DNA of 64,000 bases, taken from Kocuria sp. cx-455 (lineage in GTDB: Bacteria > Actinomycetota > Actinomycetes > Actinomycetales > Micrococcaceae). Location of the stretch: NCBI RefSeq assembly GCF_014698015.1, contig NZ_JACXBS010000001.1, positions 806,001-870,000 of the forward strand. Direction: 5' to 3'. Below are positions 29,371 through 39,711 of this stretch, piece by piece (positions within the stretch are counted from its first letter, which is position 1; the number at the start of each line of letters is the position of its first letter). A model generated the notes under the pieces. That model made no database searches, was not told the origin of the DNA, and saw nothing but the letters and a program-made list of their open reading frames with translations. The position numbers and the translations under genes are program-made.

Positions 29371-29907
29371 ATGTCACGTATTGGACGTCTCCCGATCTCT
29401 GTGCCCGCCGGTGTGGAGGTCGCTGTGGACGGTACCGTGGTGAAGGTCAATGGCCCCAAGGGCGAATTGACGCAAACCGTGGCCGCTCCCATCACCGTGG
29501 TAGTTGAAGACGGCACCGTTCAGGTGTCCCGCCCCAACGACGAGCGTGAATCCCGCGCTCTGCACGGGTTGACTCGTACCCTGATCGCCAACATGGTCCA
29601 GGGTGTCTCCGAGGGTTACAGCAAGCAGCTGGAAATCGTCGGAACCGGTTACCGCGTGCAGGCCAAGGGTGCCAACCTGGAGTTCGCTCTGGGCTACAGC
29701 CACCCTGTCCCGTTCGAAGCTCCGGACGGCATCACGCTGTCCGTGGAAGGCGCGAACAAGGTCACCGTGGCCGGAATCGACAAGCAGCAGGTTGGCCAGG
29801 TCGCCGCGAAGATCCGCAAGCTGCGTCTGCCCGATCCCTACAAGGGCAAGGGCGTGCGTTATGCCGGCGAGCAGATCCGCCGCAAGGCCGGAAAGGCTGG
29901 TAAGTAA
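29371..29907 (+). CDS. rplF: 50S ribosomal protein L6
   Basis: 178 aa, with the [17 protein letters not shown] start and the C-terminal [14 protein letters not shown] signature. Normal length; GAAAGGAAG precedes the ATG. Confidence 0.97.
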   Translation: MSRIGRLPISVPAGVEVAVDGTVVKVNGPKGELTQTVAAPITVVVEDGTVQVSRPNDERESRALHGLTRTLIANMVQGVSEGYSKQLEIVGTGYRVQAKGANLEFALGYSHPVPFEAPDGITLSVEGANKVTVAGIDKQQVGQVAAKIRKLRLPDPYKGKGVRYAGEQIRRKAGKAGK

Positions 29908-29909
29908 TC

Positions 29910-30281
29910 ATGGCTCTCGTAATCAAGGGCAAGTCGAAGTCCGCTCAGCGTGCACGCCGTCACCGCCGCGTACGCAAGTACGTTGTCGGCAGCGCTCTGC
30001 GTCCCCGTCTCGTAGTGACCCGTTCCGCGCGTCACATGGTCGCTCAGGTGATCGACGACGACAAGGGTGTCACCCTGGCGTCCGCTTCCACCATGGAAGC
30101 TGACCTGCGGTCCGCCACGGACGACAAGACCGCCAAGGCCAAGCGCGTGGGCGAGCTCGTTGCCGAACGCGCCAAGGCTGCCGGAATCGAAACTGTGGTT
30201 TTCGACCGCGGCGGTAACAAGTACCACGGCCGCGTGGCCGCGGTGGCCGATGGTGCCCGTGAAGGAGGTCTGGCGCTGTGA
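29910..30281 (+). CDS. rplR: 50S ribosomal protein L18
   Basis: 123 aa, 5S rRNA-binding; conserved [20 protein letters not shown] and [12 protein letters not shown] segments. The stop overlaps the GTG of rpsE. Confidence 0.96.
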   Translation: MALVIKGKSKSAQRARRHRRVRKYVVGSALRPRLVVTRSARHMVAQVIDDDKGVTLASASTMEADLRSATDDKTAKAKRVGELVAERAKAAGIETVVFDRGGNKYHGRVAAVADGAREGGLAL

Positions 30282-31003
30282 GCGAGCAGAACAATGAGAA
30301 GGAAACCAAGGTGAGCGAAGCCACCAACGCTTCCAACGAAGCTACCGAGGCTCAGCAGGGAACCGACGACAACCGCGGTGGCCGCGGCGGTCGCGGCAAC
30401 CGCAACGAGCGGGGTGGCCGCGGCGAACGCGGCGGTCGTAACGAACGCGGCGGCCGTGGTGGCCGTGGCGGTCGTGACGAGGAGAAGGACAAGTTCCTCG
30501 AGCGCGTCGTCACCATCAACCGCGTGTCTAAGGTGGTCAAGGGTGGCCGCCGCTTCAGCTTCACCGCCCTCGTGGTGGTTGGCGATGGCAACGGCATGGT
30601 CGGCGTGGGTTACGGCAAGGCCAAGGAAGTTCCCGCCGCCATTTCCAAGGGCGTTGAGGAAGCCAAGAAGAATTTCTTCCGGGTTCCTCGCGTGGAAGAC
30701 CGCACCATTCCGCACCGTGTGCAGGGCGAAGCCGCTGCCGGTGTCGTGATGTTGCGTCCGGCCACCCCGGGTACCGGTGTTATCGCCGGTGGCCCGGTAC
30801 GTGCCGTACTCGAGTGCGCGGGCATCCACGACGTGTTGTCCAAGTCCTTGGGTTCGTCCAACCAGATCAACATCGTGCAGGCAACCATTGAGGCCCTGCG
30901 GATGCTCGAAGAGCCCGCTTCCGTGGCGGCCCGTCGTGGCCTGCCCATGGACGAGGTTGTTCCGGGCCCGCTGCTGCGCGATATCCAGAAGGCAGGTGCC
31001 TGA
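30278..31003 (+). CDS. rpsE: 30S ribosomal protein S5 with RGG-rich N-terminal extension
   Basis: 241 aa (E. coli 167). Residues 1-31 are acidic/polar, 32-66 are an RGG/RG-rich run ([18 protein letters not shown] and onward), and the normal S5 domain starts near residue 72 ([19 protein letters not shown]). S5 takes part in decoding fidelity and in the mRNA entry helicase site with S3 and S4. The GTG start is coupled to rplR (GTGA); the stop overlaps rpmD (TGATG). Confidence 0.95.
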   Translation: MSEQNNEKETKVSEATNASNEATEAQQGTDDNRGGRGGRGNRNERGGRGERGGRNERGGRGGRGGRDEEKDKFLERVVTINRVSKVVKGGRRFSFTALVVVGDGNGMVGVGYGKAKEVPAAISKGVEEAKKNFFRVPRVEDRTIPHRVQGEAAAGVVMLRPATPGTGVIAGGPVRAVLECAGIHDVLSKSLGSSNQINIVQATIEALRMLEEPASVAARRGLPMDEVVPGPLLRDIQKAGA

Positions 31004-31212
31004 TGAACGGAAAGCGCATTCAGGCCGACGGTGCCAACCTGCGTATCAAGCAGATCCGCTCCATGGTCGGTCAGAAGCAGAACATGCGTGACACCCTGCG
31101 TTCGCTGGGCTTGAAGAAGCCGGGCAATGTGGTGGTGCGCAAGGCCGATGCGGCGACCGCGGGCATGATCAATACCGTGTCGCATCTCGTAGAGGTTGAG
31201 GAGGCCGAGTGA
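31003..31212 (+). CDS. rpmD: 50S ribosomal protein L30
   Basis: 69 aa; [20 protein letters not shown] is typical. Coupled to rpsE by TGATG. Confidence 0.95.
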   Translation: MNGKRIQADGANLRIKQIRSMVGQKQNMRDTLRSLGLKKPGNVVVRKADAATAGMINTVSHLVEVEEAE

Positions 31213-31214
31213 CC

Positions 31215-31685
31215 ATGGCTGAAAACATTGGGAGCAAGAAGCAGCACGCCCTGAAGGTTCACCACCTGCGTCCGGCCCCCGGATCTCACCAGTCCAAGAC
31301 CCGTGTGGGTCGTGGTGAGGCTTCGAAGGGTAAGACTGCCGGTCGCGGTACCAAGGGCACCAAGGCGCGTTACCAGGTGAAGGCCGGCTTCGCCGGCGGT
31401 CAGCTGCCGTTGCAGATGCGTCTGCCCAAGCTGCGTGGTTTCACCAACCCGTTCCGGGTGGAGTACCAGGTTGTGAACCTCGACCGTCTGGGCGAGCTGT
31501 TCCCCGAAGGGGGCACGATCGGTATCTCCGATCTGGTCGCCAAGGGTGCGGTCCGCAAGAACCAGCCGGTGAAGGTTCTGGGCACCGGGGAGATCTCCGT
31601 TGCACTGAACATCACCGCGGACAAGTTCTCCGCCTCAGCAGCTGAGAAGATCGCCGCTGCCGGCGGTTCCACGCAGACCGCGTGA
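31215..31685 (+). CDS. rplO: 50S ribosomal protein L15
   Basis: 156 aa; conserved [20 protein letters not shown] and [13 protein letters not shown] 31215 has a GAGGAGG site 10 nt upstream; a GTG at 31209, which overlaps the rpmD stop, is an alternative start two codons earlier. Last gene of the rplN unit. Confidence 0.95.
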   Translation: MAENIGSKKQHALKVHHLRPAPGSHQSKTRVGRGEASKGKTAGRGTKGTKARYQVKAGFAGGQLPLQMRLPKLRGFTNPFRVEYQVVNLDRLGELFPEGGTIGISDLVAKGAVRKNQPVKVLGTGEISVALNITADKFSASAAEKIAAAGGSTQTA

Positions 31686-31728
31686 GACCGAACGCAGTCA
31701 TCGGTTGTAGGGTGTAACCCTGAACTGA

Positions 31729-31774
31729 AGCGGGCCCCGTGCCGTATTGTCGGCGCGGGGCTCGCTACTTTTAT
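31729..31774 (+). terminator. Terminator after rplO
   Basis: A 16-bp stem with two G-T wobble pairs (31729-31744 with 31751-31766) followed by ACTTTTAT. Intrinsic terminator separating rplO from secY. Confidence 0.88.
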
Positions 31775-31822
31775 CGGGGTGTCGGTGCTCACTTCCCAGC
31801 GTGCGCGCGCGGCATCCTTCGC

Positions 31823-31828
31823 TAGACT
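31823..31828 (+). promoter_or_regulatory. Putative secY promoter -10
   Basis: TAGACT in the 107 nt between the rplO terminator and secY; no clear -35 at the usual spacing. Confidence 0.45.
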
Positions 31829-31881
31829 TGCCCGGGGTCGGGACCGGCCGGGCCAACACTGAAGTTTTTGGAGGAGGACCT

Positions 31882-33195
31882 GTGCTCAGTGCTTTCGCAC
31901 GGGCGTTCACAACGCCGGAACTGCGCAATAAGCTGCTGTTCACCCTCGGGATCATCGTGATCTACAGGTTGGGCACTTTCATCCCCGCGCCTGGCGTGGA
32001 CTACGGCAACGTGCAGCAGTGTCTGGCCTTGGGTAACACCAGCGGTGGCGTGTACGACCTGGTCAACCTGTTCAGCGGCGGCGCGCTCCTGCAGTTGTCC
32101 ATCTTCGCGCTGGGTGTGATGCCTTACATTACGGCCAGCATCATCGTGCAGCTGTTACGCGTGGTCATTCCCCGTTTCCAGGAACTCCACGAAGAGGGCG
32201 CCCAGGGGCAGACCAAACTCACGCAGTACACGCGTTACCTCACCATTGGTCTGGCCGCGCTCAACGCCACCACGGTGGTGTCGCTGGCTCGCTCCGGCGC
32301 TCTGCTGGGCGACTGCCCCCTGCCGATCATTCCCGATGACTCGCTGATGATCCTGGTCATCATGATCCTTACGATGACCGCCGGCACCACCTTGATCATG
32401 TGGCTCGGTGAACGCATCACCGACAGGGGCGTCGGTAACGGAATGTCTTTGTTGATTTTCACGTCCATTGCCGCGACCTTCCCCTCTGCCCTCGGTGACA
32501 TTCTGCGCACCCGCGGTTGGGGTCTGTTCCTAGGAGTGTGCGCGGTGGGCCTGGTGGTCATCACGTGCGTGGTGTTCGTCGAGCAGTCACAGCGCCGCAT
32601 TCCTGTGCAGTACGCCAAGCGCATGGTGGGTCGCCGCACCATTGGCGGTACCAGCACCTATATTCCGCTCAAGGTCAACATGGCCGGGGTGATCCCCATC
32701 ATCTTCGCGTCATCCATGCTGATGCTGCCGTCCATGATCGCCCAGTTCGGAATGCCCAATGACGGCTCACCGGTGCCGGGTTGGGTCAACTGGATCAACA
32801 CGTACCTGACATCGGGAGACCACCCGTTCTACATGGTCACGTACTTCCTGATGATCGTGGCGTTCACATACTTCTACGTGTCCATCACCTTCAACCCCGA
32901 GGAAGTCTCCAACAACATGAAGCGCTACGGGGGTTTCATCCCGGGCATCCGTGCGGGGCGCCCCACGGAAAACTACCTGCGCTACGTGCTCTCCCGTATC
33001 ACCCTGCCCGGTGCGCTGTACCTGGGCATCGTGTCCATGATCCCGCTCGTGGCGCTGGTGCTTTTCGACGCCAACCAGAATTTCCCGTTCGGCGGCCCGT
33101 CGCTGCTGATCATGGTGGGCGTGGGTCTGGACACCGTGAAGCAGATCGACGCGCAGTTGCAGCAGCGCCATTACGAGGGGCTGCTGCGGAAGTAG
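31882..33195 (+). CDS. secY: Protein translocase subunit SecY
   Basis: Central pore subunit of the Sec translocon in the cytoplasmic membrane, 437 aa, with ten predicted membrane segments and the conserved cytoplasmic loops (YAKRMVGRRTIGGTSTYIPL; FNPEEVSNNMKRYGGFIPG). GTG 31882 with GGAGGAGGA upstream is chosen; the open frame from 31747 runs through the terminator and is rejected. It has its own promoter region. Confidence 0.96.
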   Translation: MLSAFARAFTTPELRNKLLFTLGIIVIYRLGTFIPAPGVDYGNVQQCLALGNTSGGVYDLVNLFSGGALLQLSIFALGVMPYITASIIVQLLRVVIPRFQELHEEGAQGQTKLTQYTRYLTIGLAALNATTVVSLARSGALLGDCPLPIIPDDSLMILVIMILTMTAGTTLIMWLGERITDRGVGNGMSLLIFTSIAATFPSALGDILRTRGWGLFLGVCAVGLVVITCVVFVEQSQRRIPVQYAKRMVGRRTIGGTSTYIPLKVNMAGVIPIIFASSMLMLPSMIAQFGMPNDGSPVPGWVNWINTYLTSGDHPFYMVTYFLMIVAFTYFYVSITFNPEEVSNNMKRYGGFIPGIRAGRPTENYLRYVLSRITLPGALYLGIVSMIPLVALVLFDANQNFPFGGPSLLIMVGVGLDTVKQIDAQLQQRHYEGLLRK

Positions 33196-33295
33196 TCGGC
33201 CACCGAGTTCTGACGATGCCTGGGGATCGACCCCGCGAGTGGGTCGTTGCCAGTAAAGTGGTGGGGGACCAGAGAAGTTCGTGCAAGGAGAAACC

Positions 33296-33862
33296 ATGAC
33301 CCGTATGTTGATCATCGGACCGCCAGGCGCTGGCAAGGGCACGCAAGCGGCTCGTATTTGTGAACGATTGAGCGTTCCTGCGATCTCCACCGGGGATATC
33401 TTCCGTGCGAATATCAAGGAGCAGACCGAGCTCGGTCAGGAAGCCCAGCGTTACACGGACCAGGGCAACCTGGTCCCGGACTCAGTGACGAACTCCATGG
33501 TTCGGGATCGTCTGGCGCAGTCCGATGTCGACAACGGTTTTCTGCTGGACGGTTACCCCCGCACCGTGGCTCAGGTCGAAGAGCTGGACAAAATCCTAGA
33601 GGTCAACGACACCCACCTGGACGTGGTGTTGCTGCTGACCGCGGACAATGACGAGCTCGTCAAGCGGTTGTTGGGGCGAGCCCAGGAACAGGGCCGAACT
33701 GATGACACCGAAGAGGTGATCCGGCATCGCCTGGACGTGTATGACGAGCAGACCGCACCGGTCGTCGAGGTGTACGACCGGCGTGGCATCGTGACTCAGG
33801 TGGACGGCCTCGGTGACATCGACGAGGTCACCGAACGCATCTTGGCGACACTGGCTCGCTGA
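33296..33862 (+). CDS. adk: Adenylate kinase
   Basis: Balances AMP, ADP and ATP. 188 aa with the P-loop GPPGAGKGT (residues 8-16) and the AMP-binding DGYPRTVAQ segment. The LID is the short form (E. coli Adk has 214 aa). ATG 33296 follows AAGGAG; secY-adk-map is a standard order. Confidence 0.96.
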   Translation: MTRMLIIGPPGAGKGTQAARICERLSVPAISTGDIFRANIKEQTELGQEAQRYTDQGNLVPDSVTNSMVRDRLAQSDVDNGFLLDGYPRTVAQVEELDKILEVNDTHLDVVLLLTADNDELVKRLLGRAQEQGRTDDTEEVIRHRLDVYDEQTAPVVEVYDRRGIVTQVDGLGDIDEVTERILATLAR

Positions 33863-33877
33863 AGCAGATCGCGGCTG

Positions 33878-33920
33878 TAAGCCCTCGGAACGGCGCTGCT
33901 GCGCGCCGTCCGAGGGCTTA
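33878..33920 (+). terminator. Long hairpin after adk
   Basis: An 18-bp stem with a single bulged A (33878-33896 with 33903-33920). There is no T tract. It lies between adk and map and may attenuate rather than fully stop transcription, as map follows on the same strand. Confidence 0.75.
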
Positions 33921-33962
33921 GCCGTTGTCAGTACACGCCGCACTACGAAGGGAATGGTCACC

Positions 33963-34796
33963 GTGTTTGGTCGCCGCAAGGTAGAACTGAAGTCCGACAC
34001 TCAGCTCGCGGTCATGGCCCGCGCGGGGGTGGTGACTTCGCGTGCCCTGGACGCCGCCGTCACCGCGGCCGTTCCCGGCGCCACGACCGCTGACGTGGAC
34101 CGGGCCTTTCGGGACGTCCTCGCGGAGAACAACGCGGAGTCGAATTTCCTGGGGTACTTCGGCTACCCGGCCACAGTGTGTGTGTCCGTCAACGACCGGG
34201 TGGTGCACGGAATCCCAGGCAGTGACGTACTGGCGGACGGGGACATCGTCTCCATCGACGGCGGCGCCGTCGTCGACGGGTGGCACGGCGACTCGGCCCG
34301 GACCGTATTGGTGGGGGAGCACCACGACCCCGCGGATGTCGAGCTGTCCAAGGTGACACGCGCGGCCATGTGGCGTGGCATCGCCGCCATGGCCACCGGC
34401 AGCCACGTGGGGGACATCGGGCAGGCGGTCGAGGACTACGTGCACGGTGCGGTCGGGCAACGTCTTGGTATCCTGGAGGACTACGTGGGGCACGGCATCG
34501 GCACCGCGATGCACATGGCACCGGACGTTCCCAACTACGCGGTGCGCAACCGCGGGCCTCGACTGGTCGCGGGTATGGCGCTGGCCATTGAGCCCATGCT
34601 GGTGCGCGGAGGTATTGAAACCAGGATTCTTGAGGATGATTGGACCGTGGTGACCGTGGACGGCTCCAACGCGAGCCAGTGGGAACACAGCGTATGCCTG
34701 CACTCCAAGGGCCTGTGGGTGCTTACCGCTGAGGACGGTGGTGCTTCCGAACTCGAACCCCTGGGCGTACATCCCGTCCCGATAGCCGCATCCTGA
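33963..34796 (+). CDS. map: Methionine aminopeptidase, type I
   Basis: Removes the initiator Met from new proteins. Metal ligands are Asp99, Asp110, His177, Glu210 and Glu241 and the substrate His82 (VVHGIP), all in family contexts. GTG 33963 gives a 10-nt spacing from GAAGGG (33947-33952); the ATG at 33954 would be only 1 nt away. 277 aa. Confidence 0.93.
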   Translation: MFGRRKVELKSDTQLAVMARAGVVTSRALDAAVTAAVPGATTADVDRAFRDVLAENNAESNFLGYFGYPATVCVSVNDRVVHGIPGSDVLADGDIVSIDGGAVVDGWHGDSARTVLVGEHHDPADVELSKVTRAAMWRGIAAMATGSHVGDIGQAVEDYVHGAVGQRLGILEDYVGHGIGTAMHMAPDVPNYAVRNRGPRLVAGMALAIEPMLVRGGIETRILEDDWTVVTVDGSNASQWEHSVCLHSKGLWVLTAEDGGASELEPLGVHPVPIAAS

Positions 34797-34833
34797 ACCG
34801 CACGCGCGGTCCGCACGAGCGAAAGGACCAGAC

Positions 34834-35982
34834 ATGGCCACCGAAACTGTAGAGATCACGCAGCGACCGAAACCCGGCCAGCTGGTGTTCAAGCCCGCTC
34901 GTCGCGGCAAGCCGCCGCAGCACCTGGCGGACCTGGATCTGGCCGGGCGTAAGGAAATGCTGCAAGAGGCCGGCTACCCGGCCTTCCGCGCCGCGCAGTT
35001 GTCCAAGCACTACTTCGAGCGCTTTGAATCGGACCCGGAGAAGATGACCGACCTTCCGGCCGGTCAGCGCAAGGAGTTGGTTGCCGCAGCAATGCCACAG
35101 CTGCTGACCACGGTCAAGAACCTCAAGGCCGATCAAGGCATGACGGTCAAGTCTGTCCATCGCCTGTATGACGGCGCCATGGTTGAGTCCGTGCTGATGC
35201 GCTACAGCAAACGCGTGACCATGTGCATCTCCTCCCAGGCCGGTTGCGGCATGAACTGCCCGTTCTGCGCCACGGGCCAGGCCGGGTTGACGCGTAATCT
35301 TTCCGCCGCGGAGATCGTGGACCAGGTCGTGCAGGGTATTCGGGCCCTGCGTGACGGCGTGGTGGGCCCCGCGGAGGAAGCTCCCCTGCGCGTGTCGAAC
35401 ATCGTCTTCATGGGCATGGGTGAGGCGCTGGCCAATTACAAGGCCACCATGGGAGCCGTGCATCGCCTGATCGATCCCTCGCCCGAAGGCCTGGGCATTT
35501 CCGCACGCGGGTTGACCATGTCCACGGTCGGTCTGGTGCCGGGGATGCGCAAATTCACCCAGGAGAAGCTGCCGATCACCCTGGCGCTGTCCCTGCACGC
35601 GCCGGATGACGAACTGCGTGATGAATTGATCCCGGTCAACAACCGTTGGAAGGTCGATGAAGCTCTGGATGCCGCCCGCGAATATTACGATGCCACCGGC
35701 CGTCGAGTCTCCATTGAGTACGCGCTGATCCGCGACATGAACGATCAGGGCTGGCGAGCGGATCTGCTGGGGGAGAAGCTGAACAAGCGCGGCGCCGGAT
35801 GGGTCCACGTGAACCCCATCCCGTTGAACCCCACGCCGGGTTCCAAATGGACGGCGTCGCGCCCGGGAGTCGAGCAGAACTTCGTGGAGCGACTGCGCGC
35901 CCACGGCATCCCCACCACGGTGCGTGACACTCGCGGTTCCGACATCGACGGCGCATGCGGCCAGCTGGCCGCGGATGTCTAG
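34834..35982 (+). CDS. rlmN: 23S rRNA A2503 / tRNA A37 C2-methyltransferase
   Basis: Radical-SAM enzyme of 382 aa that methylates C2 of A2503 in the peptidyl transferase centre and A37 of some tRNAs. The iron-sulfur motif is Cys138-Cys142-Cys145 (CGMNCPFC); the C-terminal catalytic Cys lies in [11 protein letters not shown]. Cfr, a resistance relative, is unlikely because the protein closely follows the housekeeping RlmN pattern. Its place between map and infA is unusual, as rlmN in many actinobacteria lies near frr-cdsA. Confidence 0.92.
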   Translation: MATETVEITQRPKPGQLVFKPARRGKPPQHLADLDLAGRKEMLQEAGYPAFRAAQLSKHYFERFESDPEKMTDLPAGQRKELVAAAMPQLLTTVKNLKADQGMTVKSVHRLYDGAMVESVLMRYSKRVTMCISSQAGCGMNCPFCATGQAGLTRNLSAAEIVDQVVQGIRALRDGVVGPAEEAPLRVSNIVFMGMGEALANYKATMGAVHRLIDPSPEGLGISARGLTMSTVGLVPGMRKFTQEKLPITLALSLHAPDDELRDELIPVNNRWKVDEALDAAREYYDATGRRVSIEYALIRDMNDQGWRADLLGEKLNKRGAGWVHVNPIPLNPTPGSKWTASRPGVEQNFVERLRAHGIPTTVRDTRGSDIDGACGQLAADV

Positions 35983-36025
35983 GCCCGCAGCGGCGTCGTG
36001 GCGGTAGCCCCTACCCGTTACCGGA

Positions 36026-36054
36026 TTGCATATCAAGTCTCAACCGCGTATCGT
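36026..36054 (+). promoter_or_regulatory. Promoter of the infA-rpmJ-rpsM group
   Basis: TTGCAT (36026-36031), 17-nt spacer, TATCGT (36049-36054), 164 nt upstream of infA. A small hairpin GTCCGG/CCGGAC (36174-36179 with 36188-36193) lies 24 nt before the start codon. Confidence 0.6.
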
Positions 36055-36217
36055 ATTGCGTTGGTTGTCTGTGCTCGCGCCCCTGAGCCCTGTCCAGCCA
36101 CAAATCCACCCCGAACTCACGATGCAGGGGTGAGTTGTGACTGCTGGCATTCAGCGGCGAGAGTTCTGTAAACCGTCCGGATAGATAACCGGACCCCTCG
36201 AAAAGTTAGCGGAGGAT

Positions 36218-36439
36218 ATGGCCAAGAAAGACGGAGTCATCGAGATCGAAGGCACTGTGGTCGAGGCTCTGCCCAACGCGTCGTTCCGTGTTGAGCTGAA
36301 CAACGGTCACAAGGTGCTCGCCCACATCTCTGGGAAAATGCGCCAACACTACATCCGAATTCTCCCTGAGGATCGGGTCGTGGTGGAGCTGAGCCCGTAT
36401 GACCTTACCCGAGGCCGGATCGTCTACCGCTACAAGTAG
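36218..36439 (+). CDS. infA: Translation initiation factor IF-1
   Basis: 73 aa OB-fold factor that blocks the A site during initiation: [20 protein letters not shown] and [20 protein letters not shown] precedes the start. Confidence 0.97.
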   Translation: MAKKDGVIEIEGTVVEALPNASFRVELNNGHKVLAHISGKMRQHYIRILPEDRVVVELSPYDLTRGRIVYRYK

Positions 36440-36530
36440 CACCATCGCGGCACCACACACCGCGCGGATCGCTGTGATCTGCGGGGTGTTTGCTGCGTTA
36501 TTCACCACCACTAGTACGCGAAGGAATGCG

Positions 36531-36644
36531 ATGAAGGTCCAACCGAGCGTCAAGCAGATCTGCGACAACTGCAAGGTGATTCGCCGTAACGGCCGAGTCA
36601 TGGTGATCTGCTCGAACCCCAGGCACAAGCAGCGCCAGGGCTGA
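36531..36644 (+). CDS. rpmJ: 50S ribosomal protein L36 (zinc type)
   Basis: 37 aa, [20 protein letters not shown] at the start and the Zn ligands CxxC, C and H (CSNPRHKQ) all kept (C+ form). ATG 36531 is preceded by GAAGGA; in-frame sequence upstream is not part of L36. Confidence 0.96.
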   Translation: MKVQPSVKQICDNCKVIRRNGRVMVICSNPRHKQRQG

Positions 36645-36805
36645 CGGGAGCGCTCCCGCCCACGCAAGTGGATTGACAGAACGGACACTGCAGCCAGCAC
36701 CGCACGGTGCGGCAACCCCCGGCACGGAGGCCGGAGACCGAACGCAACACCTTGTTCGGGACGCAGTGTTCAAGACCTCCGGACAGTACAAGGAGAACCG
36801 CCACC

Positions 36806-37174
36806 ATGGCTCGTCTCGCAGGCGTAGACCTCCCCCGCGAAAAGCGGTTGGAAATCGCGCTGACTTACATCTACGGCGTGGGTCGTACCCGTGCACTCTC
36901 AACCCTTGAGGCCACCGGCATCTCGGGTGACGTGCGCGTGAAGGATCTCACCGACGCTCAGCTCGTTGAGCTGCGCGACTACATCGAGGGCAACTACAAG
37001 GTCGAAGGCGATTTGCGCCGCGAGGTTGCCGCCGATATCCGCCGCAAGGTCGAAATCGGTAGCTACCAGGGTGTGCGCCACCGCCGTGGCCTTCCGGTCC
37101 ACGGCCAGCGCACCAAGACCAACGCACGTACCCGCAAGGGTCCCAAGCGCACGGTCGCCGGCAAGAAGAAGTAA
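36806..37174 (+). CDS. rpsM: 30S ribosomal protein S13
   Basis: 122 aa, subunit-bridge protein in the 30S head: [20 protein letters not shown] at the start, [20 protein letters not shown] in the basic tail. ATG 36806 with AAGGAG 10 nt upstream. Confidence 0.97.
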   Translation: MARLAGVDLPREKRLEIALTYIYGVGRTRALSTLEATGISGDVRVKDLTDAQLVELRDYIEGNYKVEGDLRREVAADIRRKVEIGSYQGVRHRRGLPVHGQRTKTNARTRKGPKRTVAGKKK

Positions 37175-37233
37175 TCGTGGTCGCCACCCAAGCCGGTGGC
37201 TGATCAACGTCGAAGATCTTTGTAGGAGAACTC

Positions 37234-37638
37234 ATGGCTCAGAAAACTCGCGCGACGGCTGCTCGCAAGCCGCGTCGCAAGGTCAATAAGAACGTGACTC
37301 AGGGCCAGGCCCACATCAAGTCCACGTTCAACAACACCATCGTTTCCATTACCGATCCCTCCGGTGCCGTTCTGTCGTGGGCTTCCGCCGGCGGCATGGG
37401 CTTCAAGGGATCACGTAAGTCCACCCCGTTCGCCGCTCAGCAGGCCGCCGAGGCCGCAGCCAAGGGTGCTCAGGAGCACGGCATGCGCAAGGTTGACGTG
37501 TTCGTCAAGGGACCGGGTTCCGGGCGCGAAACCGCTATCCGTGCACTGCAGGCCACCGGGCTCGAGGTTGGCTCCATTCAGGACGTCACCCCGTCCGCTC
37601 ACAATGGTTGCCGTCCCCCCAAGCGCCGTCGCGTTTGA
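37234..37638 (+). CDS. rpsK: 30S ribosomal protein S11
   Basis: 134 aa, platform protein: [19 protein letters not shown] and the C-terminal [19 protein letters not shown] precedes the start. Confidence 0.97.
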   Translation: MAQKTRATAARKPRRKVNKNVTQGQAHIKSTFNNTIVSITDPSGAVLSWASAGGMGFKGSRKSTPFAAQQAAEAAAKGAQEHGMRKVDVFVKGPGSGRETAIRALQATGLEVGSIQDVTPSAHNGCRPPKRRRV

Positions 37639-37652
37639 TGCGCGCAGCGTGA

Positions 37653-37677
37653 GCACCGAACCCCTTTGGTTCGGTGC
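37653..37677 (+). terminator. Hairpin between rpsK and rpoA
   Basis: A 10-bp perfect stem (37653-37662 with 37668-37677, 5-nt loop) 15 nt after the rpsK stop, with no T run. rpsD, which often lies between rpsK and rpoA in other bacteria, is absent. The hairpin may partially terminate or mark processing. Confidence 0.6.
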
Positions 37678-37782
37678 CCGCGCATCGACGCGGTGATCTC
37701 GCCTGGTCCCCGCGCACCTCACCCCTTGTTTTCCACCACCTGCGTGCGTCATATGGCGGAGGCACGCTGAAAGGAAACATCA

Positions 37783-38802
37783 GTGCTCATCGCACAGCGC
37801 CCCACCCTCACCGAAGAGGTAGTGGCAGATAATCGCTCCCGGTTCGTGATTGAACCGCTCGAGCCCGGTTTCGGCTACACCCTCGGCAACTCCCTGCGTC
37901 GCACTCTCTTGTCCTCCATCCCCGGTGCCGCCGTGACCAGCATCCGCATTGACGGTGTGCTGCACGAGTTCTCCACCGTGGACGGTGTCAAGGAAGACGT
38001 CACCGAGCTGATCTTAAACATCAAGAAGCTCTCGCTGTCCTCCGAGGAGGACGAGCCCGTGACCGCGTGGCTGCGCAAGCAGGGACCCGGCGAAGTGACC
38101 GCCGCTGACATCTCGGCTCCGGCCGGTGTCGAGGTCCACAACCCGGAACTGCACATTGCCACCTTGAACTCCAAGGGCCAGTTGGAGATCGAGCTGACCA
38201 TTGAGCGCGGTCGCGGCTATGTTTCTGCTTCGCAGAACAAGTCAGCGGATTCCGAAATCGGCCGCGTTCCGGTTGACTCCATCTACTCCCCGGTCCTCAA
38301 GGTGACTTTCCGCGTGGAAGCCACTCGTGTGGAGCAGCGCACCGACTTCGACAAGCTCATCCTGGACGTGGAAACCAAGGAGGCCATCACCCCGCGTGAT
38401 GCTGTTGCTTCCGCCGGTACCACCCTCGTGGAGCTGTTCGGCCTGGCCCGCGAGCTCAACACCACGGCCGAGGGTATCGAGATCGGTCCGTCGCCCACGG
38501 ATGCTGCTGCCGCCGCCGATATGGCCTTGCCCATCGAGGATCTGGAACTCACCGTTCGGTCCTACAACTGCCTGAAGCGTGAGGGCATCCACAGCGTGGG
38601 TGAACTGGTGGCACGCTCCGAGGCGGACCTGATGGACATCCGTAACTTCGGTGCCAAGTCCATTGACGAGGTCAAGGCCAAGCTCCAGGAGCTCGGTCTG
38701 GCTCTGAAGGACTCCCCGCCAGGTTACGACCTCGCCGCGCACGCAGCTTCGTTGGAGGATGAGGACGAGAACAACAACCCGTTCGACGTCGACCTCGACT
38801 GA
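37783..38802 (+). CDS. rpoA: RNA polymerase alpha subunit
   Basis: 339 aa, GTG start. The N-terminal dimerisation domain ([21 protein letters not shown]) and the C-terminal domain ([19 protein letters not shown], near residues 265-285) are both present, followed by an acidic end. It contacts UP elements and activators. Confidence 0.97.
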   Translation: MLIAQRPTLTEEVVADNRSRFVIEPLEPGFGYTLGNSLRRTLLSSIPGAAVTSIRIDGVLHEFSTVDGVKEDVTELILNIKKLSLSSEEDEPVTAWLRKQGPGEVTAADISAPAGVEVHNPELHIATLNSKGQLEIELTIERGRGYVSASQNKSADSEIGRVPVDSIYSPVLKVTFRVEATRVEQRTDFDKLILDVETKEAITPRDAVASAGTTLVELFGLARELNTTAEGIEIGPSPTDAAAAADMALPIEDLELTVRSYNCLKREGIHSVGELVARSEADLMDIRNFGAKSIDEVKAKLQELGLALKDSPPGYDLAAHAASLEDEDENNNPFDVDLD

Positions 38803-38876
38803 AGTCTTACAACTTTCCCGTTTCTCACGAGGCAGCGAGCTAGCCGCGCGAGAGACCGATCACCAGGAGATCTACT

Positions 38877-39638
38877 ATGCCTACCCCTACCAAGGGACCC
38901 CGTCTCGGCGGCGGGCCTACCCACGAGCGCATGATGCTCTCGAACATGTCCCAGCAACTGTTCGAACACAAGCGCATCACCACCACCGTGACCAAGGCCA
39001 AGCGCCTGCGTCCCGTAGCGGAGCGTCTGATCACCTTCGCCAAGCGCGGTGACCTGGCTGCTCGCCGTCGCGTGATGCGTCAGCTCAATGACAAGTCCGT
39101 GGTGCACGAGCTGTTCACCGCCATTGCTCCGGCCATGGACGGCCGCGACGGTGGTTACACCCGCATCACCAAGATCGGTAACCGCAAGGGCGACAACGCT
39201 CCCATGGCGGTCATCGAACTGGTCATGGAGCCCGTTGCTACCAAGTCCACCGTGGCTGAAGCGGAGAAGGCCACGGAGAAGGCTGCCGTGGCTCCGGCCA
39301 CGCCGGTCGATACCCCGGCCGACACCACCGCCGAAGAGGTCAAGGCTCAGGAGATTCCCGCTGAAGAGCAGGCTCCCGAGACCCCCGAAGAGGCGGCCGA
39401 GGTCGCAGCGGAGAACCAGGACGCTGAGTTCGCCGGTTCGCACGCACCGTTGGAGTCCGGTGAGGCACCCGAGGGCTTCTCCGTCAAGGGCAACAAGAAC
39501 TCCATGAAGTACCACGTTCCCGGCTCCCGCTGGTACTCCGGTACCACCGCCGAGATCTGGTTCGATTCCCCGGCCAACGCCGAGGCCGCTGGTTTCCAGC
39601 CGGCCGGTGGCGCTGCCGCTCAGAAGATCGCCGAGTAA
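38877..39638 (+). CDS. rplQ: 50S ribosomal protein L17 with C-terminal extra domain
   Basis: 253 aa, about twice the E. coli length (127). Residues 1-119 are normal L17 ([20 protein letters not shown]). Residues 120-200 are a Glu/Ala/Pro-rich acidic linker. Residues 203-253 ([14 protein letters not shown], then Y, EIWF, AEAAGF) resemble the small sunset-type domain found at the end of some secreted nucleases and other proteins. AGGAGA precedes the ATG. L17 sits at the exit tunnel, so the extension may project into the nascent-chain region (inference). Confidence 0.93.
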   Translation: MPTPTKGPRLGGGPTHERMMLSNMSQQLFEHKRITTTVTKAKRLRPVAERLITFAKRGDLAARRRVMRQLNDKSVVHELFTAIAPAMDGRDGGYTRITKIGNRKGDNAPMAVIELVMEPVATKSTVAEAEKATEKAAVAPATPVDTPADTTAEEVKAQEIPAEEQAPETPEEAAEVAAENQDAEFAGSHAPLESGEAPEGFSVKGNKNSMKYHVPGSRWYSGTTAEIWFDSPANAEAAGFQPAGGAAAQKIAE

Positions 39639-39655
39639 GCACTACGCTGCTCGTC

Positions 39656-39688
39656 CGACGCCGCCGCAGGTAACCTGCGGCGGCGTCG
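39656..39688 (+). terminator. Hairpin after rplQ
   Basis: A 15-bp stem (39656-39670 with 39674-39688) with a TAA loop, 17 nt after the rplQ stop and 23 nt before truA; no T tract. Confidence 0.75.
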
Positions 39689-39711
39689 TCATGTGTCGGG
39701 AGGATACGAAT

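Noticed and set aside
30370-30480. Short tandem GC-rich repeats, considered as a CRISPR or mobile repeat
   Set aside because: They are the in-frame RGG codons of S5, without spacers or regular unit length.
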